Source: an uncultured Clostridia bacterium
GTDB taxonomy: Bacteria > Bacillota > Clostridia > Christensenellales > UBA1242
Reading direction: 5' to 3'
Assembly: GCA_944380695.1 (NCBI GenBank)
Contig: CALWII010000065.1
Coordinates: forward strand, 1 to 8,631
DNA length: 8,631 nt
Notes under the pieces: model-generated
What the model saw: the letters and a program-made list of their open reading frames with translations, nothing else
Database searches by the model: none
Told to the model about the DNA's origin: nothing
Shown: positions 1-3,684 of the stretch, piece after piece
Layout: every line of letters starts with the position of its first letter
Position numbering within the stretch: the first letter of the stretch is position 1
Made by a program: the position numbers and the translations under genes

Positions 1-162
1 CATATAAAAGATATAAATTATTATAAATAATAAATTTGACAAAATTATTAGACAACAATTAGTTATTTTTAAATAACAAAAATATATAAATAAAAGATAT
101 TGTTTAGTATCAAGTTTAAAATAACAAAAAATCCAAAAAACAAAATTTAAGTGTTTTTTTGT
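1..162. other. AT-rich leader upstream of rubrerythrin, no gene seen
   Basis: This stretch is almost entirely A and T and holds no open frame with a ribosome binding site. The only structure I see is a short palindrome at 62-77, with 7-bp arms GTTATTT and AAATAAC around a 2-base centre, and a weaker one, ATTATT-N3-AATAAT, near 19-33. Either could be an operator, but in sequence this AT-rich such short palindromes arise easily by chance. A TTGACA at 36-41 has no convincing -10 partner. Confidence 0.5.
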
Positions 163-191
163 TTGACATAATATAAGCAAAATGATAAAAT
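163..191 (+). promoter_or_regulatory. Sigma-A-type promoter of the rubrerythrin gene
   Basis: A perfect -35 TTGACA (163-168) is separated by 17 bases from a -10 TAAAAT (186-191). The -10 is preceded by TG one base upstream (183-184), giving an extended -10 element. Transcription would start around 198, leaving a leader of roughly 20 bases that contains the ribosome binding site AAGGAGG (204-210), 6 bases before the ATG. No recognisable operator overlaps it. Confidence 0.85.
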
Positions 192-216
192 GTAATAGAA
201 AAAAAGGAGGTAATTT

Positions 217-756
217 ATGAAGCTTGAAGGAAGCAAGACAGAAAAAAATCTAAAAGAAGCATTTGCTGGTGAAAGCCAAGCTACCAACAAATATTTATAT
301 TATTCATCAAAAGCAAAAAAAGAAGGTTATGAACAAATTGCTGAAATTTTTCAAATAACATCGGGCAATGAAAAAGAACACGCAAAATTGTGGTTTAAAT
401 ATTTACACGGTGGGGATGTTCCTTCAACATTGGAAAACTTGATTGACGCAGCAGCTGGCGAACACGGTGAGTGGACAGAGATGTATGAAAGAATGGCAAA
501 AGAGGCAAAAGAGGAAGGTTTTTTGGAAATAGCGGCAAAATTTTCAGGCGTTGCAGCAATTGAAAAAAGACACGAAGAAAGATATAAAAAATTGGCAGAG
601 CTGGTAAAAGCTAAAAAAGTTTTCAAAAAAACAGGTAAGAAGGTTTGGATCTGCAGAAATTGTGGACACATATATGTTGGAAGTGAAGCTCCAAAAGTTT
701 GCCCAGTATGTAATCATCCTCAAGCATATTTTGAGATTTTTAATGAAGAATTTTAA
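217..756 (+). CDS. rbr: Rubrerythrin (diiron peroxidase with rubredoxin domain)
   Basis: A cytoplasmic non-haem diiron protein that in anaerobes reduces hydrogen peroxide to water, taking electrons through its own rubredoxin centre. The 179-residue length fits classical rubrerythrins. The N-terminal four-helix domain (about residues 1-130) keeps every expected iron ligand, matched by eye to the Desulfovibrio protein: E19, E52, H55, E85, E88, E116 and H119. The C-terminal rubredoxin domain (about 140-179) has C146-x2-C149 and C162-x2-C165 for one Fe. The start is set by AAGGAGG 6 bases upstream of ATG. It has its own promoter and an intrinsic terminator 17 bases after the stop, so it is probably mainly monocistronic. 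PerR control is common for this family, but I found no good PerR box. The domain order is the normal one, not reverse rubrerythrin. Identification is secure. Confidence 0.97.
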   Translation: MKLEGSKTEKNLKEAFAGESQATNKYLYYSSKAKKEGYEQIAEIFQITSGNEKEHAKLWFKYLHGGDVPSTLENLIDAAAGEHGEWTEMYERMAKEAKEEGFLEIAAKFSGVAAIEKRHEERYKKLAELVKAKKVFKKTGKKVWICRNCGHIYVGSEAPKVCPVCNHPQAYFEIFNEEF

Positions 757-772
757 TTAAAACAAAGAAAAT

Positions 773-795
773 AACCTGCCTAGCAGGTTTTTTTT
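773..795 (+). terminator. Intrinsic terminator after rubrerythrin
   Basis: A perfect 7-bp stem AACCTGC / GCAGGTT (773-779 and 783-789) with a 3-base loop CTA runs into eight T residues (788-795). The ribosome binding site of the next gene (AAGGAG, 798-803) begins only three bases after the T-run. The downstream gene therefore has no room for a promoter of its own after the terminator and must rely on read-through or on a promoter inside rubrerythrin. Confidence 0.9.
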
Positions 796-807
796 ATAAG
801 GAGAAAA

Positions 808-1536
808 ATGTATTACGGTATTATAATATTTTTTTTAATGGCAATTTGTCTTATTATATATTTTGTCTGGGTTAAAAAAATTAAAACGCCGACAGTAGTA
901 ACAGAAATACTGTTGGTTAAATACAATAAAAAATTAAAAAAGATAAAACAGATTACAGCAAAAAACAATATAGTGTTTGAGGTTGAAAAATATTTTAGTA
1001 AGATTGCAAATCAAGAATTAAACTTTGATAATATAGAAGAAAATATAAAAACAATTAAAAAAATTAAAAATAATTACGAAGTATTCAAAGATTTAAATAA
1101 TATTAAAAATAAAAATGAATACAGTCAAAAACTAAAAAATTTAGAAAAAAATTGTTTATTATATGAATTTAAGGATGAAATAAAATTATTAGATGATAAT
1201 AATAAATATTTTGAGATTTTTTGTTTCAATAAATCTAAATTAAATTTCGAAATACAAAAATATTTTGGATCGCAAGAATTTTTTGTTTTCGAAAATAAAT
1301 ATTTTTTATTAAATAGTAATAAAATTTATTTAATTGATGGTAATAATATTTTTAATAGCGATGTAGATCAATATAATATAAATATAAAAAAATGTGCAAA
1401 AACAATAGACAATAAATTAGTTTATAAAATAATTATAAAAATTAATAATATGTTAATAGAAAAGGAAGTTGTTGTTCCGCAAAAAAAATTACAAAAATTA
1501 TTAAATAAAAATATATTTACAAATACGAATAATTAA
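808..1536 (+). CDS. Unrecognised membrane-anchored protein, Lys/Asn/Ile-rich
   Basis: A 242-residue protein that I do not recognise. Residues about 3-21 form one hydrophobic helix, followed by positively charged WVKKIK, so the rest is predicted to lie in the cytoplasm by the positive-inside rule. Residues about 35-130 are highly charged and look helical, possibly coiled-coil. Residues about 135-235 alternate short hydrophobic and polar runs, suggesting beta structure. The ATG is preceded by AAGGAG (798-803) at a 4-base gap, which supports translation. Base composition is far more AT-rich than rubrerythrin or nrdD, with Lys, Asn and Ile from AAA, AAT and ATA/ATT dominating. This could mean transfer, relaxed selection, or a fast-evolving lineage-specific gene. 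It lies directly behind the rubrerythrin terminator and 35 bases before the next small gene. The open frame is intact. Confidence 0.6.
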   Translation: MYYGIIIFFLMAICLIIYFVWVKKIKTPTVVTEILLVKYNKKLKKIKQITAKNNIVFEVEKYFSKIANQELNFDNIEENIKTIKKIKNNYEVFKDLNNIKNKNEYSQKLKNLEKNCLLYEFKDEIKLLDDNNKYFEIFCFNKSKLNFEIQKYFGSQEFFVFENKYFLLNSNKIYLIDGNNIFNSDVDQYNINIKKCAKTIDNKLVYKIIIKINNMLIEKEVVVPQKKLQKLLNKNIFTNTNN

Positions 1537-1559
1537 AAATGTTTGGCATATTTATATTT

Positions 1560-1567
1560 AGGGGTGA
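1560..1567 (+). promoter_or_regulatory. Ribosome binding site that decides the GTG start at 1572
   Basis: AGGGGTGA matches the anti-Shine-Dalgarno complement (AGGAGGTGA-like) with one mismatch in its core and sits 4 bases before GTG at 1572. The alternative ATG at 1539 follows only A-rich sequence directly behind the previous stop codon. Confidence 0.6.
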
Positions 1568-1571
1568 AAAC

Positions 1572-1796
1572 GTGATAAAAACATTTGATAATTTTTCAAA
1601 AATAATTAAAATCATTCTTGCGTTGCCTGTGTTGGACATAATTTGGGCTGTTTACAGATTAATTAAAAGTTATGAAAAGAAAAATACTATAGGAATTATT
1701 TTAGCGTTAATTTTAATAATAATAGGAATACCATTTTTATGGTTGATCGATATGATTTCAATAATCATTGATAATAAAGTTTATTGGATTGATTAG
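1572..1796 (+). CDS. Small two-helix membrane protein, function unknown
   Basis: A 74-residue protein from a GTG start at 1572. I prefer this to the in-frame ATG at 1539, which would give 85 residues, because AGGGGTGA (1560-1567) is a good anti-16S match ending 4 bases before the GTG, while the ATG has no ribosome binding site. It has two hydrophobic segments, about residues 12-30 and 39-66. The linker between them is basic (YRLIKSYEKKN), and aromatic and acidic residues close the C-terminus (VYWID). The pattern resembles small integral membrane proteins of unknown function that I associate with gut Firmicutes, but I cannot name a family with confidence. Base use is less extreme than in the preceding gene, suggesting it is under coding constraint. 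It is probably co-transcribed with 808-1536. No function is proposed. Confidence 0.65.
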   Translation: MIKTFDNFSKIIKIILALPVLDIIWAVYRLIKSYEKKNTIGIILALILIIIGIPFLWLIDMISIIIDNKVYWID

Positions 1797-1900
1797 TAAA
1801 TCATATATATTAAAAAAATATAAATTAATAAAATACTTGAGAAATTAAATTAAATTTACAAGGCATACAGTAATTTATTTTTTTTGAATAATAATAACAA

Positions 1901-1942
1901 TATTAAAAATAATAATTTTAAATATTATTATTATTTTTAATA
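1901..1942. repeat. Perfect 16-bp A/T inverted repeat
   Basis: The arms TATTAAAAATAATAAT (1901-1916) and ATTATTATTTTTAATA (1927-1942) are exact reverse complements around a 10-base spacer TTTAAATATT. It could form a hairpin or cruciform, or be a protein-binding palindrome. The stem has no G or C and no clean T-run follows, so it is not a typical terminator for the gene ending at 1796. Confidence 0.6.
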
Positions 1943-1967
1943 ATTTTAGTAATTTTAATAATTTTAT
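1932..1967. repeat. Four-copy 9-bp tandem repeat (TAATTTTAn)
   Basis: Four consecutive 9-mers read TATTTTTAA, TAATTTTAG, TAATTTTAA and TAATTTTAT. The array overlaps the right arm of the 16-bp inverted repeat. Such short A/T arrays can arise by slippage, and no function is evident. Confidence 0.5.
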
Positions 1968-2170
1968 TAGATATTTTAAAAAAAACCAATAACCAGCGCA
2001 AAATTAAAAAAAATAATTAAAAAATAAAATACTGTTTATTTTTTAAAAAAACAAAATTTTTAAATAAAAAATATATAAAATTAATTTTATAATTTGAAAA
2101 ATAGTAAAATCTAAAGTTTTAGAATATAATATAAAAGTTATTTAAAATTTAAAAAAAATAAAATTTAGAA

Positions 2171-2250
2171 AAAAATAACAAAAATTTTAAAAAAATAATA
2201 AAAATTTTAAAAAAATAATAAAAATTTTAAAAAAAATACAAAAATTATTA
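2171..2250. repeat. 20-bp A-tract tandem repeat, about four copies
   Basis: The unit AAAAATAATAAAAATTTTAA begins at 2171, 2191, 2211 and 2231. Copies two and three are identical, copy one differs at one base, and copy four is degenerate. Three copies contain AAAATTTT exactly 20 bases apart (2181, 2201, 2221), close to two helical turns. Phased A-tracts of this type are known to bend DNA. There are no spacers of differing sequence between units, so it is not a CRISPR array. Confidence 0.7.
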
Positions 2251-2309
2251 AAAACTTAATTTTACAAAGTTATACGCATATTTAAAAAATATAAGCTTGT
2301 GAAAAGAAA

Positions 2310-2338
2310 TTGAGGCAACAATTAAAAACCTTTATGAT
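2310..2338 (+). promoter_or_regulatory. Promoter-like sequence in the AT-rich gap
   Basis: TTGAGG (2310-2315) and TATGAT (2333-2338) are separated by exactly 17 bases. They match the consensus at 4 of 6 and 5 of 6 positions. A start near 2345 would make a transcript of about 200 bases ending at the bidirectional terminator. In such AT-rich DNA chance promoter-like pairs are frequent, so this is tentative. Confidence 0.35.
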
Positions 2339-2344
2339 TATTAA

Positions 2345-2543
2345 TTTAGAACAAAACTATATCAATGGTCGATTACTTAACAATTAATTTCTAAAATTAT
2401 TGAAATTATCGTGATTATATTTTAGAGAAAAGATTTAACAATATTATGATATGACAGCTAACTTTTAAAATCTTTATAATTGATTTGTTTTTAGAAACAA
2501 ATAAAAAAAGGAACTTTATTTTTAGATATAGAGTTCCTTTTTT
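2345..2543 (+). ncRNA. Candidate structured small RNA (tentative)
   Basis: Between a promoter-like pair and a strong terminator lie four consecutive, non-overlapping stem-loops. They are TAATTTC/GAAATTA (2385-2391 with 2402-2408), AAAGATTT/AAATCTTT (2429-2436 with 2468-2475), ATTTGTTT/AAACAAAT (2483-2490 with 2495-2502, 4-base loop), and the terminator stem 2504-2543. The interval has no meaningful open frame; the only ATG (2365) gives nine codons and has no ribosome binding site. I do not recognise a known RNA family. AT-rich sequence forms weak stems easily, so only the terminator is individually strong. The start is inferred from the promoter-like pair. Confidence 0.3.
2504..2543. terminator. 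Bidirectional intrinsic terminator
   Basis: AAAAAAGGAACT (2504-2515) pairs perfectly with AGTTCCTTTTTT (2532-2543). The stem can extend by one G-U and three A-U pairs, leaving a loop of about 8 bases. The A-run on the left and T-run on the right let it end transcription in both directions. On the minus strand it lies about 30 bases after the stop of the SIMPL gene. On the plus strand it would end whatever is transcribed from the AT-rich gap. Confidence 0.88.
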
Positions 2544-2573
2544 AATGGTTTTAGAATTTTTTAAAATAGTGTT

Positions 2574-3302
2574 TTAAAAAGCATATTTAACTTTTAATTT
2601 TGCGCAAATTTTTAGATTACCACTCATAATATTATTGTCCAAAGAGTACGCTTCAATTTTCCAACAAGGAGAATTAAAATTGGTGGTTTCTTCAATAATC
2701 GTTTTTACTGTTACATTATCACCACATAAACTTTTTGCTTTTGCGTCGGCATTTTCTAAAGCTTTGACTAAAGCCTCATTGTAATATTTGCTTATGTCAC
2801 TACATTCAAAATCAATACCAGAAACTTTGTTAACGCCTAATTTGGTTAGCTCGCCTATAATATCGCTAATGTTTGTTAGATTATATGTTTTATATGTTAT
2901 TGCAGTATATACATTATAATCTAATGTTTTGGTAAGATTGCTATAATCAACCCATTGATTTATCGAATAATTTTGTGTTTGAATCTCATCTTCGTTTATT
3001 CCATTTTCGGAAAGATATGATATTATACTGTTAACTTTTAAGGTGTTATCTTCTATCGCATCGTTGAGTATTTCGTTTTTCGATTCTACTCCTATGTGAA
3101 TGACTGCGCTATCGGGTTTTGCTTGAATACAAGCATAACCATTTACTATAACATAAGAATGGTTTGGTTTGTTCTCCTCAGTGGTAATGGTGGTCTCGAC
3201 ATCTTGTGCACAAGAATTTTGTAAATTTAGACCTATAAAAATCGGCAATATTGCTAACAAAATCATCGATAGTGAAGCCAAAAATAAAGCTGTTTTTTTT
3301 AT
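2574..3302 (-). CDS. Secreted SIMPL-domain (DUF541) protein, start codon ATA or lost
   Basis: A SIMPL/DUF541 protein, a family of exported proteins whose molecular role is poorly defined. From 3302 it has 242 residues. An N-terminal signal peptide (KKTALFLASL through ILPIF and the following LNLQNSCAQD) is followed by the SIMPL domain, about residues 45-242. Family hallmarks are the opening strand (VIVNGYACIQAKPDSAVI), IQTQNYSI, and the GVNKVSGIDFECSD and YYNEALVKALENADAKAKSL segments. The predicted location is outside the membrane; the cysteine near the cleavage site lacks a good lipobox. The ribosome binding site GAGGAGG (3308-3314) is followed after 5 bases by ATA at 3302-3300, exactly where ATG should be. 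In-frame alternatives, TTG at 3281 and ATG at 3266, have no ribosome binding site and would cut the basic start of the signal peptide. The rest of the frame is intact, and a terminator follows at 2504-2543. Confidence 0.85.
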   Translation of the reverse strand: MKKTALFLASLSMILLAILPIFIGLNLQNSCAQDVETTITTEENKPNHSYVIVNGYACIQAKPDSAVIHIGVESKNEILNDAIEDNTLKVNSIISYLSENGINEDEIQTQNYSINQWVDYSNLTKTLDYNVYTAITYKTYNLTNISDIIGELTKLGVNKVSGIDFECSDISKYYNEALVKALENADAKAKSLCGDNVTVKTIIEETTNFNSPCWKIEAYSLDNNIMSGNLKICAKLKVKYAF

Positions 3303-3307
3303 TTTTT

Positions 3308-3314
3308 CCTCCTC
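3308..3314 (-). promoter_or_regulatory. Strong ribosome binding site pointing to an ATA codon
   Basis: On the minus strand this reads GAGGAGG. Five bases later comes ATA (3302-3300), then AAA AAA ACA GCT, a classic signal-peptide start if ATA replaced ATG. This site is 26 bases from the TTG at 3281 and 41 from the ATG at 3266, too far to serve either. Confidence 0.75.
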
Positions 3315-3353
3315 TTCAACTTAAAATGTGTGTAAAAATTTTCTTTATTCGAG

Positions 3354-3373
3354 TAAGTCAAATTAAGTCAAAA
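3354..3373. repeat. 10-bp direct repeat (two TTTGACTTA copies on the minus strand)
   Basis: Plus-strand TAAGTCAAAT (3354-3363) is followed immediately by TAAGTCAAAA (3364-3373). On the minus strand each copy contains TTGACT, a -35-like hexamer, about 55-70 bases upstream of the SIMPL start. The exact one-turn spacing is typical of direct-repeat operators bound on one DNA face. No convincing -10 lies at 17 bases from either copy; the nearest candidates are ATAAAG or TAAAGA around 3342-3348. Confidence 0.45.
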
Positions 3374-3578
3374 TGCGACATTTTTTTTGATTACAATATT
3401 TAGTGGTTTTTATTTTTTGAAAATATACAAAAAAGTGAAAATAATTTCGTTTTTTTGTGACAATTTGTATTAAAAAAAAATAAAAAAAGTTTAACAAAAT
3501 TTATGTTTTAATAATGATTATATTTGTTAATAGGCAATTCTAGAGGGCATATGTTTTTTTTTATAAAAATGTATAAAA

Positions 3579-3594
3579 ACACAATATGTATTTT
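3579..3594. promoter_or_regulatory. NrdR-like box 1 upstream of nrdD
   Basis: ACACAATATGTATTTT agrees with the NrdR box consensus ACACWATATATWGTGT at 13 of 16 positions by my count, with a perfect left half. It lies just upstream of the nrdD -35. NrdR is the ATP/dATP-sensing repressor of ribonucleotide reductase genes and binds tandem boxes. Confidence 0.6.
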
Positions 3595-3607
3595 TTGATA
3601 AAATCAT

Positions 3608-3637
3608 TTGACACAACATATAGTAGTATGTTAATAT
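3608..3637 (+). promoter_or_regulatory. nrdD promoter
   Basis: A perfect -35 TTGACA (3608-3613) and a -10 TAATAT (3632-3637) are 18 bases apart, with TG one base upstream of the -10 (3629-3630) making an extended -10. Transcription would begin near 3644, giving a leader of about 40 bases with ribosome binding site AAAGGAG (3671-3677). Its location rules out the upstream in-frame ATG at 3586 as the start. Confidence 0.7.
3611..3626. promoter_or_regulatory. NrdR-like box 2 overlapping the nrdD promoter
   Basis: ACACAACATATAGTAG agrees with the NrdR consensus at 13 of 16 positions. It starts exactly 32 bases after box 1, about three helical turns, which is the usual spacing for paired NrdR boxes. 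It covers the end of the -35 and most of the spacer, so binding would block RNA polymerase. Confidence 0.65.
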
Positions 3638-3684
3638 TTTTTCAAAGTTGGAAAACAACGACAAATAACAAAAGGAGAACTTAT

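Larger units (their letters stand above)
1797..2573. other. Extreme AT-rich convergent gap without recognisable genes
   Basis: About 780 bases separate the 3' end of the small membrane gene from the 3' end of the SIMPL gene. Stops are dense in all frames and I see no tRNA, rRNA or convincing small gene. The left two thirds (to about 2260) is nearly pure A/T with repeats and an inverted repeat, listed separately. The right third (about 2265-2545) is compositionally milder, with scattered G and C, a promoter-like pair and several stem-loops ending in a terminator. Convergent gaps are usually short, so this length needs an explanation: decayed genes, an RNA gene, or a structural DNA element. Confidence 0.6.

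Noticed and set aside
1..216. PerR or Fur box upstream of rubrerythrin
   Set aside because: The best match to the PerR 7-1-7 palindrome near position 20 is poor and more than 100 bases upstream of the promoter. The palindrome at 62-77 does not fit the consensus.
351..671. Antisense open frame opposite rubrerythrin, and similar frames opposite nrdD, the flavoprotein and nrdG
   Set aside because: They lie opposite well-identified genes, lack ribosome binding sites, and their composition is what antisense reading of those genes produces.
2171..2250. Possible CRISPR array
   Set aside because: The 20-bp units are directly tandem with no unique spacers, nearly pure A/T, and no cas gene is near.
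2365..2394. Nine-codon reading frame inside the candidate RNA
   Set aside because: It has no ribosome binding site and the length is uninformative, so I do not call it a gene.
1797..2573. Replication origin, partition site or dif site in the AT-rich gap
   Set aside because: I see no DnaA boxes (TTATCCACA-like), no dif-like 28-mer, and no replication or partition gene nearby.
3586..3684. In-frame ATG at 3586 that would lengthen NrdD by 33 residues
   Set aside because: The extension contains the nrdD -35 and -10 and the second NrdR-like box, its ATG has no ribosome binding site, and the ATP-cone begins normally at ATG 3685 behind AAAGGAG.
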